This document shows, in pieces, positions 22,902 through 32,419 of a stretch of DNA of 33,685 bases. Every line of letters starts with the position of its first letter. Position 1 is the stretch's first letter. Location of the stretch: contig JACZJI010000071.1 of NCBI GenBank assembly GCA_014860665.1, forward strand, positions 1-33,685, in the 5' to 3' direction. Under the pieces are notes generated by a model that saw only the letters and a program-made list of their open reading frames with translations, had not been told where the DNA came from and made no database searches. The position numbers and the translations under genes are program-made. This DNA comes from Bacteroidales bacterium (GTDB taxonomy: Bacteria; Bacteroidota; Bacteroidia; Bacteroidales; F082).

Positions 22902-25349
22902 ATGAAAGTTTTAAAATTTGGAGGAAGTTCTGTTGCCAGCGCAGAAAACATCTTAAAAGTTATAGAAATCGTAAAAAAGTATAGGGAGGAAGACCAGTTA
23001 ATTCTGGTGGCATCTGCCATGGGCGGTATTACGAACCTGCTGGAAAAATGCGGAGAGCAATCGCGAAAGGGAGATCAGAATTATCAGATAACGCTGAATG
23101 AAATCAGTGAAAGGCATTTTCGGGCCGTTAGTGAGATTTTCCCCCTGAAAGAGCAAAGTTCTATTATTGGAGAAATAAAAATCCTTCTCAATGAGCTGGA
23201 TGATTTGTGCAACGGGATTTTTCTGCTGCATGAGATCTTTCCCAAAACCCGCGACTATCTTTTGGGATTTGGAGAAAGGCTTTCAGCGATCATCATAGCA
23301 GCCGCACTCAATCATCATAAAATTAAAACAACACTTCTGGATGCCCGCGATTTGATTATTACCGACGAGTCTTACGGACAGGCTCAGGTTCTTTTTGAAC
23401 GTACGGAAAAACAAATCTCCCAAAAGGTAAAGGAAATCGGCAGTAATATCTTCGTGCCCGGTTTCATCGCCAGATCATCAGAAGGTAATGATACCACTTT
23501 GGGACGTGGTGGTTCCGATTATACAGCCGCTATTTTAGCTGCCGCTGTAAAAGCTTCGGAGCTGGAAATCTGGACCGATGTGGATGGCGTGATGACCGCT
23601 GACCCCAATCTGGTGGAAACTGCCATGCCGCTTGAAAAGATGTCCTACGAAGAAGTAATGGAACTTTCGCATTTTGGTGCACGTGTTATTTTCCCGCCCA
23701 CTTTACAACCTGTGATGCGGAAAAACATCCCTCTTTGGATTAAAAATACGTTCCGGCCGGATGTTCCTGGAACCCTCATCTGCAGGGAAGGAAAGCCAAA
23801 CGGCCACGCCATTAAAGGATTGTCGCATGTCGATAAGATTGTCCTGCTCACGCTGAAAGGTGCCGGCATGGTCGGCGTAACAGGCATTGCTGCCCGGTTC
23901 TTCTCAACCTTGTCTAAAGAGAAAGTGAATGTGATTTTCATTACCCAGGCTTCTTCAGAGCATTCCATCACCGTTGCCATTAGCGATACAGATGTAAAAC
24001 GGGCAAAGAATGTCGTGGAAAAGGAATTTGAAAACGAAATGGCACTGGCTAAAATCGATCCTCTTTTGGTCGAAGATAATCTTTCTGTGATCGCCCTGGT
24101 GGGCGATAAAATGAAATCGTCTGTGGGATTGAGCGGCAAAGCTTTTAATGCGTTGGGAAAAAACGGAATTAATATTCGTGCCATCGCACAGGGTTCCACG
24201 GAAAGGAATATCTCACTGGTGGTTTCGGACCAGGATGTCACCAAAGCTTTGAATGTATTGCATGAGACCTTCTTTCTTTCAAAATACAAGAAAGTACATC
24301 TTTTCATGGTGGGAGTTGGAAACGTGGGAAGTGCTTTGCTGGAGCAGATTCACGAACAATACGAATATCTCAGAAATGAATACGCTCTGGAGATTAAAAT
24401 TGTGGGATTGGCCAACAGTCGCAAAATGCTCCTTGATGGCAAATCCATCGACCTGAATCACTGGAAAAGCGATTTACTGGAAAAAGGGGAGGTGATGTCG
24501 CGACAGGCATTTCTCCAGAAAATGAAAGAGATGAACCTTCGTAACTCTGTTTTTGTGGATAATACCGCCAGTGCTTCCATCGCCGGGTTGTATGAAAATG
24601 TTTTGCAGCAGAGTATTTCGGTGGTGGCTTCCAATAAAATTGCGGCTTCCTCTCAGTATGAAAACTACCGAAATCTGAACAATCTGGCAAAAGCCCTGAA
24701 TGTGAAATATCTTTATGAAACCAATGTAGGGGCCGGTTTGCCGGTGCTGAAAACCCTTCAGGGGATGATGAAAAGTGGGGACAAAATCTTCAGAATTCAG
24801 GCGGTCCTATCTGGTAGTCTGAACTTCATTTTCAACAATTTTGTGGAAGGAACTTCTTTTTCTAAAATAGTGCAGCTTGCCATTAAGGAAGGTTACACCG
24901 AACCCGACCCGCGCATCGATCTGAGTGGTCAGGATGTGATGCGGAAGATTCTTATTCTGGGTCGCGAATGCGGTATTCCGCTGGAGTTTGAAGAAATCGG
25001 AAATGAATCATTCATGCCCGAATCTCTTATGAAAATGAAAACTGTAAAGGAATTTCTTGAAACCTTACCGGAATATGACGACTATTTTGACGGAATCAGA
25101 AAGAACGCAGAGAATCAAAATACCAAACTGCGTTACGTGGCTGAGCTGGACAACGGAAAAGCAAAGGTGGGTCTGCGAAACGTGGATGCTTCCCAACCCT
25201 ATTATCAGCTGGATGGCAAAGACAATATTGTCCTGATCTATTCGAAAAGATACAACGAACAACCACTGGTTGTTAAAGGTGCCGGTGCCGGTGCATCTGT
25301 GACGGCTTCCGGAGTTTTTGCAGATATTATTTCCGTTGTAAATCAATAA
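22902..25349 (+). CDS. thrA: Bifunctional aspartokinase/homoserine dehydrogenase I
   Basis: This 815-residue enzyme is the length of E. coli ThrA (820). Residues 1 to about 290 are aspartokinase, with KFGGSSV at 5-11 and TTLGRGGSDYTAA near 206-218. Two ACT regulatory segments follow (about 310-455). The homoserine dehydrogenase begins near 466 with the NAD(P)-binding FMVGVGNVGSALL and continues through SNKIAASS and ETNVGAGLPVLKTL. It catalyses the first and third steps from aspartate to threonine. It starts the thrABC order and follows a Thr-rich leader peptide, so control by attenuation and by feedback on the ACT domains is likely. Confidence 0.96.
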   Translation: MKVLKFGGSSVASAENILKVIEIVKKYREEDQLILVASAMGGITNLLEKCGEQSRKGDQNYQITLNEISERHFRAVSEIFPLKEQSSIIGEIKILLNELDDLCNGIFLLHEIFPKTRDYLLGFGERLSAIIIAAALNHHKIKTTLLDARDLIITDESYGQAQVLFERTEKQISQKVKEIGSNIFVPGFIARSSEGNDTTLGRGGSDYTAAILAAAVKASELEIWTDVDGVMTADPNLVETAMPLEKMSYEEVMELSHFGARVIFPPTLQPVMRKNIPLWIKNTFRPDVPGTLICREGKPNGHAIKGLSHVDKIVLLTLKGAGMVGVTGIAARFFSTLSKEKVNVIFITQASSEHSITVAISDTDVKRAKNVVEKEFENEMALAKIDPLLVEDNLSVIALVGDKMKSSVGLSGKAFNALGKNGINIRAIAQGSTERNISLVVSDQDVTKALNVLHETFFLSKYKKVHLFMVGVGNVGSALLEQIHEQYEYLRNEYALEIKIVGLANSRKMLLDGKSIDLNHWKSDLLEKGEVMSRQAFLQKMKEMNLRNSVFVDNTASASIAGLYENVLQQSISVVASNKIAASSQYENYRNLNNLAKALNVKYLYETNVGAGLPVLKTLQGMMKSGDKIFRIQAVLSGSLNFIFNNFVEGTSFSKIVQLAIKEGYTEPDPRIDLSGQDVMRKILILGRECGIPLEFEEIGNESFMPESLMKMKTVKEFLETLPEYDDYFDGIRKNAENQNTKLRYVAELDNGKAKVGLRNVDASQPYYQLDGKDNIVLIYSKRYNEQPLVVKGAGAGASVTASGVFADIISVVNQ

Positions 25350-25381
25350 AAAACGTAATTTTCATCATTAAATTAAAACTC

Positions 25382-26302
25382 ATGGATGAAGTAAAGATTT
25401 TTTCCCCGGCCACAGTTGCCAATGTTTCCTGTGCTTTCGATATTCTGGGCTTTGCGCTGGAAGAGGTTGGGGACGAAATGATTTTTCAGAAAATTCCTCA
25501 AAAGGGAGTAGTCATCGAAATGGCAGGAAACAGTGATTTATCAACGGTTCCTGAGGAGAATGTTGCAGGGGTCGTTGCACTGGCCATGTTGAAAAAGGTG
25601 CAGCCTTCTTTTGGCGTAAAAATGATAATCAAAAAAGGAATAAAACCCGGCAGCGGTATTGGTTCCAGTGCTGCCAGTGCATCGGGTGCGGCTTTTGGGG
25701 TGAACAAGATTTTAGGGGATGTTTTTTCAATGAAGGAACTGGTGGAGTTTTCGATGTTAGGCGAAGCACTGGCTTCGGGTGTCCGGCATGCCGATAATAC
25801 GGCTCCGGCTCTTTACGGCGGTTTCACTCTGGTCAGAAGCGTCGACCCGTTGGATGTTGTTACCATTCCCTCTCCGAAGAATTTGTTCGTAAGCATTCTG
25901 CACCCTCAGATAGAAGTGAAGACCCTATATGCCAGAAAGATTTTAAAGAAATCGGTTTTGCTGAAGGATGCAGTGAAACAGTGGGGCAATATTGCAGGGC
26001 TTATCAGTGGCTTGTTTAAAGAAGATTACGCTTTGATCGGGCGCTCGCTGCAGGATATTATTGTGGAACCCATCCGTTCCATCCTCATACCTCTTTTTCC
26101 TGAAGTTAAAAAGGCAGCCGTTGAAGCAGGCGCGTTGGGAAGCGGAATTTCCGGTTCCGGCCCGTCCATGTTTGCATTGTCCGAAGGAAAAGAAACCGCA
26201 GTTAGAGTTGCTGAAGCTATGAAGCAGGTTTATGCTGAAAGCGGCATCGACTATGAAATACATGTGTCGGGAATTAATGCGGAGGGAGTGAAGGTGATTT
26301 AA
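25382..26302 (+). CDS. thrB: Homoserine kinase
   Basis: This 306-residue GHMP kinase phosphorylates homoserine. Features are the N-terminal PATVANVSCAFDILGFAL, the ATP-binding loop PGSGIGSSAASASGAAFGVN near 84-103, ADNTAPALYGG, and GSGISGSGPSMFAL near the C-terminus. The gene follows thrA after 32 nt and precedes thrC by 33 nt, so the three are one operon. Start at ATG 25382 is the only sensible choice. Confidence 0.96.
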   Translation: MDEVKIFSPATVANVSCAFDILGFALEEVGDEMIFQKIPQKGVVIEMAGNSDLSTVPEENVAGVVALAMLKKVQPSFGVKMIIKKGIKPGSGIGSSAASASGAAFGVNKILGDVFSMKELVEFSMLGEALASGVRHADNTAPALYGGFTLVRSVDPLDVVTIPSPKNLFVSILHPQIEVKTLYARKILKKSVLLKDAVKQWGNIAGLISGLFKEDYALIGRSLQDIIVEPIRSILIPLFPEVKKAAVEAGALGSGISGSGPSMFALSEGKETAVRVAEAMKQVYAESGIDYEIHVSGINAEGVKVI

Positions 26303-26335
26303 ATATTTTGAGAACAGAGAAAACATATATCATCC

Positions 26336-27646
26336 ATGAAATTCTACAGCACCAACCATAAATCAGAACCCGTTACCTTCAGGGAAGCCGTCATACAGGG
26401 GCTGGCAGATGACAAAGGTCTTTTTTATCCGGAAAGTATTCCTGAGCTTTCTGCTTCTTTTTTTGAAAAGCTTCCAAAACTCTCCCTTGGTGAAATAGCT
26501 TTTGAGTTTTTAAAACCTTATGTGGGAAAAGAACTCTCTGATGGTGACTTAAAATCCCTGTTGGATGAAGCTTTGAATTTTGATATTCCACTGGTAGAAC
26601 TCGAAAAAGATGAGTATGCTCTGGAGCTTTTTCATGGCCCGACCATGGCTTTTAAGGATGTGGGAGCACGAACGATGGCCCGGTTTTTATCGAATTTCAC
26701 CAGTCGGGAGAAGGTTACCATCCTTGTGGCAACCTCAGGAGATACCGGCAGTGCGGTTGCCCAGGGGTTTTACAATGTGGAAGGCATTGATGTCGTGGTT
26801 TTATATCCAAAGAACCAGGTGAGCAATATTCAGGAAAAGCAGTTTACTACGCTAGGAGGGAATATCACTGCGCTGGAGGTAAACGGAACCTTTGATGATT
26901 GTCAGCGTATGGTGAAGGCTGCTTTTGTAGATAGTGAGTTAAAGCAAAAAATACAATTGTCTTCAGCCAATTCAATTAACATTGCCAGGCTTTTACCACA
27001 GGCAGTCTATTATTTTTATGCATACGGGCAGCTGAAAAACCATTATAAACCTTTGGTGATTTCTGTTCCCAGTGGAAATTACGGGAATCTGACAGCAGGA
27101 CTGATAGCCAAAAAATCCGGGCTGCCGGTTGACCGTTTCATAGCTGCTGCAAATCGTAATGATGTAGTACCTGAATATTTCTCAACAGGCATTTTCCGTC
27201 CGCGCCCTTCCATTGCAACCATTTCCAATGCTATGGACGTAGGCGATCCAAGCAATTTTGCAAGAATGCTTGAGATGTACAGTGGTTCACTTATGGATAT
27301 GAGAGGGGCTATTTCTGCTTATAGTTTTACTGATCAGGAAACTACTCTGGAGATGAAGTACATTTACCGCAAGTTTGGATATATCCTTGATCCTCATGGG
27401 GCAGTGGCACATCTTGGACTTTCGGCTTATATGAAAAACCATGATGTTTCAGGTGTTTTTCTTGAGACGGCCCATCCTGCAAAGTTCAAGGAAACAGTAG
27501 AGCAGAATTTACCTGTGAAAGTGGAAATACCAGAGCAACTAAAAACCAGCCTCGAAAAGAAGAAATTATCGATAGAAATTTCTGACAGTTCTGAGGATTT
27601 GAAGCAATTCCTATTAAATCGCCAGGGAAATTGTTTCGCGACTTGA
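26336..27646 (+). CDS. thrC: Threonine synthase
   Basis: This 436-residue PLP enzyme converts O-phosphohomoserine to threonine. It starts MKFYSTNHKS and has HGPTMAFKDVGAR with the PLP-binding Lys107, then VATSGDTGSAVAQGF and the phosphate-binding SGNYGNLTAG. Length and motifs match the short bacterial/yeast-type class. It is the last gene of thrABC. No clear hairpin terminator follows in the 281 nt before the next gene. Confidence 0.96.
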   Translation: MKFYSTNHKSEPVTFREAVIQGLADDKGLFYPESIPELSASFFEKLPKLSLGEIAFEFLKPYVGKELSDGDLKSLLDEALNFDIPLVELEKDEYALELFHGPTMAFKDVGARTMARFLSNFTSREKVTILVATSGDTGSAVAQGFYNVEGIDVVVLYPKNQVSNIQEKQFTTLGGNITALEVNGTFDDCQRMVKAAFVDSELKQKIQLSSANSINIARLLPQAVYYFYAYGQLKNHYKPLVISVPSGNYGNLTAGLIAKKSGLPVDRFIAAANRNDVVPEYFSTGIFRPRPSIATISNAMDVGDPSNFARMLEMYSGSLMDMRGAISAYSFTDQETTLEMKYIYRKFGYILDPHGAVAHLGLSAYMKNHDVSGVFLETAHPAKFKETVEQNLPVKVEIPEQLKTSLEKKKLSIEISDSSEDLKQFLLNRQGNCFAT

Positions 27647-27700
27647 AAATATAATTTGCTGACTAAATTGAGAGCGTATTTTGGACTTAGTGTAATCCTT

Positions 27701-27710
27701 CAAACGATTG
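27701..27710. promoter_or_regulatory. LacI-type operator-like site upstream of the T9SS amylase
   Basis: CAAACGATTG differs by one base from the perfect palindrome CAAACGTTTG at 17454, and GCA follows it on the right as GC follows the other. It lies 180 nt upstream of the amylase promoter, which is far for direct repression, so its relevance is uncertain. Confidence 0.35.
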
Positions 27711-27866
27711 CATTAAACAAATTCTATGTGTCGGGAAATATGGATGTTAATTAAATGTAATTTGTTTATCATCAACCAAATTTGACCTGTTTTATCAGTA
27801 AATTTGCATTGAAGGCAATCGATATAGTTTTTTGTAAAGGTGCATCAAAAAATCCATAATTTCTTC

Positions 27867-27897
27867 TTGATTTTACCTTCGGAAATGATTATATTTG
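27867..27897 (+). promoter_or_regulatory. Promoter of the T9SS amylase gene
   Basis: TTGA at 27867-27870, a 19-nt spacer and TATATTTG at 27890-27897 fit TTTG-N19-21-TAnnTTTG with one mismatch group in the -33 element. The start would lie near 27904, about 24 nt before the ATG at 27928. Confidence 0.65.
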
Positions 27898-27927
27898 AAA
27901 CAACTATTAAGGACTAAACATTAGAGG

Positions 27928-30771
27928 ATGATTAAAAAATTTACACTTTTTATTTTGTTCGGATTGGCAGGGTTTGCGTTACGCGCTCAGGTTGTCACAT
28001 GTACACCGGCGTTTCCCACAGCAAATGATTCTGTCACAATAGTATTCCATGCTGATCAGGGAGATAAAGGATTAATAAATTATTCCGGGACGGATGTTTA
28101 TGCCCATACAGGTGTAATAACCAATAAAAGTACCTCAACCAGCGATTGGCGATATGTTAAAGCAGCTTGGGATGTGAATATTGCTGCATGTAAATTGACA
28201 AAAGTAGGGACTAATTTGTGGCAACTGAAAATCGGGCCTTCTATTCGAGCTTTTTATGGGGTTCCGTCAGGCGAAACAATTGATAGCCTGGCATTTGTTT
28301 TTCGAAATTCAACAGGTCAAGTCACAGGAAGAGATGTAGGGGGGAAAGATATTTTTTATGCTGTTTATCAAGGTTCCCAGCTTAACGTAAAAATCAATAC
28401 GCCTACCTTTACCAGTCCTGATATTGTAAAGTTGAATGATACGGTGCACATTTCATGGAACAGTACCAGTGCCGATTCTACATTCCTGATGATAGACAAC
28501 AAAACCATTGTTGCCGATACGGGGAGTAGTTTTTCAAAAACTATTACTGCGACTTCTTACGGGAGGCACATGATAATGGTACGGGCAGACAGTGCAAATA
28601 AATCTGTTTATGATTCTGCTTACTATTATGTTCTGGGTCCCAATAAAGTAGAAGCCTTGCCATCCGGAATCAGAGACGGAATTAATTATATTAACGATAC
28701 AACAGTAACACTTTGTCTTTATGCCCCATATAAGAATCATGTGTTTGTACTGGGTGATTTCAATAATTGGGAAGTGGACAGTGCTTATCAGATGAGAGAA
28801 ACGCCTGATAACGATCGTTACTGGCTGACAATAACACATCTGACACCCAAGAAACAATATGTTTTTCAGTATGATATTGATGATTCAATCAGGGTTGGCG
28901 ATCCTTATGCCGATCAGGTAAGCGATCCGTGGAATGACCAGTATATTACCAGTGCCACTTATCCGAATCTGATCACCTATCCACAGGGAAAAACATCAGG
29001 TATCGCTACGGTGCTGCAGACAGATCAGACCCCTTATCAGTGGAAAACGACCAGTTTTACACCTCCTAAGGAACAAAATCTGGTTATTTATGAACTTTGG
29101 ATCAGTGACTTCATCAGCGGCCATACCTTTAACGATGTCATCGATACGTTGGGCTATCTGAAACGTCTTGGTATTAATGCTATTGAACTGATGCCGGTAA
29201 GTGAGTTTGAAGGAAATATCAGTTGGGGATATAATCCAAACTACTATTTTGCTGTCGATAAATACTATGGCCCAAAGAACACCTATAAGGCGCTCATAGA
29301 TTCCTGTCATGCCAGGGGTATGGCTGTAATTATGGATGTTGTATTAAATCATCAGTACAATACAAGCCCCTTTGCCATGATGTATTGGAACGCGGCCAAC
29401 AACAGGCCTGCCGCAAATAATCCGTGGTTTAATCAAACTTCTCCCAATACGTCTTTTAGTTATGGGAATGACTTTAATTATGACAGTCCCCAGACCGTGA
29501 AACTAATGGACAGTGTTTGTAATTACTGGTTAACGGAGTACAAGGTCGACGGCTTTCGTTTTGATTTTGCCAAAGGATTTACGAACACACCCGGTGACGG
29601 ATATGCTTACGACACTTCCAGGATAAGGCATCTGGAGCATATGTATGATCATATCCATGAGTTTCATCCCAAAGCCTATGATATTTTGGAACTCTTTACT
29701 GCTCCTGCCGAAGAACAGGTGCTGACAAGTTACGGGAACATATCAGTGTGGGGAAATGAGAATTCTCAATATGCTCAAAGTACCATGGGATATGTAAGCA
29801 ATCCTTCTTCTGATTTCTCTGGAGTATCATACAAACAAAACGGATTTACTAATCCCGCGGGTTTGGTGGGTTATATGGAAAGTCATGATGAGGAACGCCT
29901 GATGTATAAAAATGAAACCTACGGGAATTCGTCAGGTACTTATAATGTGAAAGATATTCCAACGGCTCTGAAACGTATGGAAGAGGCAGGAGCATTCTTC
30001 TTCACAGTCCCGGGGCCTAAGATGATCTGGATGTTTGGAGAACTGGGCTATGATTATTCAATCAATACCTGTTCAAACGGTACAATTGATGCCACTGGTG
30101 GCTGTCGTTTGGATTTGAAGCCCATCAGATGGGATTATTATAATGATCCAAACAGAAAGCATCTCTATGGTGTTTGGTCGGCTTTAATTCATTTAAAAGA
30201 AACCCAGCCCGTATTCCAGACTTCCAACTTCACAATGAGAGTGGGGGCTACCAGCCTGCTGAAAAGTATACAATTGAGTGATACTTCCATGGATGTGGAT
30301 ATTATTGGCAATTTTGATGTGGTTTCCGGAGATATTGATCCTTATTTCCAGAAAACAGGAAAATGGTATGATTATTTCTCAGGAGATTCTATCAATGTAT
30401 CAAATGTGGAAGCAACCATTACACTGCAACCAGGAGAATATCATATTTATACGACCAAACGTCTGACCCCTCCGGATTTCATTCTGGGAACACAGGAGCA
30501 TTCCATTGGAAATGATTTATCAGAGTTCCAGGTTTATCCAAATCCTGCCTCCAGTAACATCCAGTTAAAGGTAAATATGCAGGCTGCGACAAGCGGTGTT
30601 GTCTCTTTATATGATTTGACAGGGAGAATGATTAAAACCTTCTATAACGGAAGATTTAATCAGGGGGTGAATACTTTGGATTTTAATGTCAATGGAATAG
30701 GCCAGGGTCTTTATTTCGTCGTTATAAATACAGAAAATAACCGGCAGGTGAAAAAGCTGATGATTCAATAG
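27928..30771 (+). CDS. GH13 alpha-amylase with T9SS sorting domain
   Basis: This is a 947-residue secreted protein. Signal peptide FTLFILFGLAGFALRAQ is cleaved near residue 21. Then come N-terminal beta domains (about 22-240, the first resembling starch-binding modules of Bacteroidota amylases) and a CBM48-like segment (YAPYKNHVFVLGDFNNWEV, about 265-283). The GH13 barrel follows with MDVVLNHQYN, VDGFRFD with nucleophile Asp546, ILELF with acid/base Glu588 and ESHDEERL with Asp654. The C-terminus (about 868-947) begins FQVYPNPASSNIQLKV and ends RQVKKLMIQ, the type A type IX secretion signal, so the enzyme is exported across the outer membrane and probably cell-anchored. It would start extracellular starch or glycogen breakdown for the periplasmic SusA-like and GH31 enzymes. 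Confidence 0.94.
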   Translation: MIKKFTLFILFGLAGFALRAQVVTCTPAFPTANDSVTIVFHADQGDKGLINYSGTDVYAHTGVITNKSTSTSDWRYVKAAWDVNIAACKLTKVGTNLWQLKIGPSIRAFYGVPSGETIDSLAFVFRNSTGQVTGRDVGGKDIFYAVYQGSQLNVKINTPTFTSPDIVKLNDTVHISWNSTSADSTFLMIDNKTIVADTGSSFSKTITATSYGRHMIMVRADSANKSVYDSAYYYVLGPNKVEALPSGIRDGINYINDTTVTLCLYAPYKNHVFVLGDFNNWEVDSAYQMRETPDNDRYWLTITHLTPKKQYVFQYDIDDSIRVGDPYADQVSDPWNDQYITSATYPNLITYPQGKTSGIATVLQTDQTPYQWKTTSFTPPKEQNLVIYELWISDFISGHTFNDVIDTLGYLKRLGINAIELMPVSEFEGNISWGYNPNYYFAVDKYYGPKNTYKALIDSCHARGMAVIMDVVLNHQYNTSPFAMMYWNAANNRPAANNPWFNQTSPNTSFSYGNDFNYDSPQTVKLMDSVCNYWLTEYKVDGFRFDFAKGFTNTPGDGYAYDTSRIRHLEHMYDHIHEFHPKAYDILELFTAPAEEQVLTSYGNISVWGNENSQYAQSTMGYVSNPSSDFSGVSYKQNGFTNPAGLVGYMESHDEERLMYKNETYGNSSGTYNVKDIPTALKRMEEAGAFFFTVPGPKMIWMFGELGYDYSINTCSNGTIDATGGCRLDLKPIRWDYYNDPNRKHLYGVWSALIHLKETQPVFQTSNFTMRVGATSLLKSIQLSDTSMDVDIIGNFDVVSGDIDPYFQKTGKWYDYFSGDSINVSNVEATITLQPGEYHIYTTKRLTPPDFILGTQEHSIGNDLSEFQVYPNPASSNIQLKVNMQAATSGVVSLYDLTGRMIKTFYNGRFNQGVNTLDFNVNGIGQGLYFVVINTENNRQVKKLMIQ

Positions 30772-30792
30772 TTGTGAGAAATTTTAATTTTG

Positions 30793-30825
30793 ATCCGGAA
30801 ATCGAAAGGTTTCCGGATTTTTTTT
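30793..30825 (+). terminator. Terminator after the T9SS amylase
   Basis: ATCCGGAAA (30793-30801) pairs with TTTCCGGAT (30810-30818) around an 8-nt loop, followed by a run of Ts. It starts 22 nt after the stop codon. Confidence 0.92.
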
Positions 30826-30874
30826 GTCTGGTTGGTTGTTGGTTGAAAAATGAAACCTGTATAAAAACAAAAAA

Positions 30875-30897
30875 CCCTGAAGGATTCAGGGCTTTTT
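30875..30897. terminator. Second hairpin after the T9SS amylase
   Basis: CCCTGAA, loop GGA, TTCAGGG (30875-30891), then CTTTTT on the + strand and a T-rich run on the - strand (from AAAAACAAAAAA at 30863-30874). It could work in both directions. Confidence 0.75.
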
Positions 30898-31096
30898 GAA
30901 TGGACAATTACAGCTTATCTCTCTACAAACCGTTAAAGAAATTGATCGTTGGCTTGCGAGCGACCGAATTCTAAAAGTTTCCCTTAAGAATTCAAATCAA
31001 AGATCGGTATAAAAAACTCAAATTAGACGCTTTTCCTTTCCCAATCGGCAATTATACCGGTTACCCTGTCTTGACTACTCCTTTAGTACCTATTTA

Positions 31097-31104
31097 AAAC
31101 GTTT
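31097..31104. promoter_or_regulatory. LacI-type operator-like palindrome downstream of lacI
   Basis: AAACGTTT is a perfect palindrome continued by GCAATT on the right. On the - strand the site reads TTGCAAACGTTT, which with the 17454 site suggests a TTGCAAACGTTTGCAA-like consensus. It is oddly placed, between convergent genes, with no promoter evident nearby. Confidence 0.4.
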
Positions 31105-31159
31105 GCAATTCTATATTTATCGATCTGAGATTCACGTGTTTTGACCCTATAAAACAACA

Positions 31160-31183
31160 ATTCCTGCTCAAATTAGCAGGAAT
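31160..31183 (-). terminator. Terminator of the lacI-type gene
   Basis: ATTCCTGCT (31160-31168) and AGCAGGAAT (31175-31183) form a perfect 9-bp stem around CAAATT. On the - strand it is followed by TGTTGTTTTA. It lies 60 nt past the regulator's stop. Confidence 0.75.
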
Positions 31184-31242
31184 GTTTATGTTTTTAAGAA
31201 AAGAAATTGGATTGTTCTTCCTGAGCGGTCTCCTGTTCAGGT

Positions 31243-32250
31243 CTAGCTGGTTCCTCTTTCGATAAACTGGGTCTTAATAACGACATGTTCCGGTTCGTAG
31301 TCATATACGTCTTCCTGAATACGTCTTAGCAGAATTCTTGTAGCAGTTTTACCCATGGAAAATCCAAATTGATCTACAGTAGATAATTCAGGATCGCAAA
31401 TAGAAGCGCTCAAACTGTTTTCAAAACCGACTATTTTCAAATCCTCGGGGATCTCTATCTTGAGCTGACGGGCCACTTTCATGGCTCCTAATGCTGTCAT
31501 ATCATTAACCGTAAATATACCATCAGGGCGATCTTTTTTCTTGAGTACGCTTCTGGATATTTTTATAGAATCATCATATGTGTCGCAAGGATAAACCAGG
31601 TCATTGGTAAAGGGTAAACCATATTTTTCAAGGGCATCTCTGTATCCTTTCATACGGTTTTGCCCAATGAGCAAATGCTGAGGTGCAGAATAGATTGCCA
31701 CACGCTTACATCCGTGTTCAATGAGGTGGCATACAGCCTGATAAGCACCCGTGTAATCATCAACAGACACTGTGTCGGCATGCATCCCTTTTACAATGCG
31801 ATCGTAAAAAACCAGCGGAATTTCGTTTTCGATGATCTGTTGAAAATGTGCGAAGTCCCGGGTTTCTTTTGAAAAAGATGCTAAAATTCCGTCAACCCTG
31901 TTAGAGAGTAATGTCTGTGTGTTCAGTACTTCGCGCAGGTAAGACTCGTTAGACTGGAAAACCATCACATTGTAATTGTTTTCGTAAGCAACTTCTTCAA
32001 TACCATTAATAATGGTTGAAAAGAAGTAATGTTGCGTCTCCGGAATCAGTAGTCCAATAGTATTGGTCTTGCTGTTTTTTAGGTTTAAAGCTATCAGATT
32101 TGGCTTGTAACCCAATAATTTAGCTAACTGTTTTACTGCCTCCCGGGTCTTGAGACTGATATCGGGATGATCTTTAAGCGCTCTCGAAACTGTGGACACT
32201 GAAAGTCCCAGTTTTTCAGCAATGTCTTTTATGGTAACTTGTTTTTTCAT
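31243..32250 (-). CDS. LacI-family transcriptional regulator
   Basis: This is a 335-residue LacI-type regulator. The N-terminus MKKQVTIKDIAEKLGLSVS continues into STVSRALKDHPDISLKTRE, the helix-turn-helix and hinge region. A hinge motif with the LNLKNSKTNTIGLL junction follows, and then the periplasmic-binding-protein-like sensor domain (about 60-335). The frame is open to an ATG at 32298, but the 16 extra residues do not belong to the family, so I chose the ATG at 32250. It sits between two amylase genes, and palindromes with central CG occur at 17454, 27701 (imperfect) and 31097. It probably senses a maltooligosaccharide and controls the alpha-glucan genes; ligand and targets are inferred. 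Confidence 0.9.
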   Translation of the reverse strand: MKKQVTIKDIAEKLGLSVSTVSRALKDHPDISLKTREAVKQLAKLLGYKPNLIALNLKNSKTNTIGLLIPETQHYFFSTIINGIEEVAYENNYNVMVFQSNESYLREVLNTQTLLSNRVDGILASFSKETRDFAHFQQIIENEIPLVFYDRIVKGMHADTVSVDDYTGAYQAVCHLIEHGCKRVAIYSAPQHLLIGQNRMKGYRDALEKYGLPFTNDLVYPCDTYDDSIKISRSVLKKKDRPDGIFTVNDMTALGAMKVARQLKIEIPEDLKIVGFENSLSASICDPELSTVDQFGFSMGKTATRILLRRIQEDVYDYEPEHVVIKTQFIERGTS

Positions 32251-32419
32251 AGCATCTTTAGACAACGAAAGTACTGCAAATTTTCTAAATGCAAACAAAC
32301 AGGTTTTACATTTTTGTGAAATTTTGCAAAAGATCCATCGCTATCTTTCCATCAAGAAGTGAATTAATTAATCTATTGATAAACAGATGAGTATTTAGTG
32401 CTGTTTTTATTGAAATCTG

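Larger units (their letters stand above)
30898..31242. other. Convergent intergenic region without a gene
   Basis: Nothing codes convincingly here. It holds a LacI-type palindrome at 31097 and the lacI terminator at 31160, listed separately, and a 7-bp inverted repeat GAATTCT/AGAATTC near 30966-30993. Confidence 0.4.

Noticed and set aside
32320..32329. TTTTGCAAAA palindrome upstream of the LacI gene as an operator
   Set aside because: Its centre is GC instead of CG and it does not align with the other candidate sites; A/T-rich palindromes of this size are expected by chance here.
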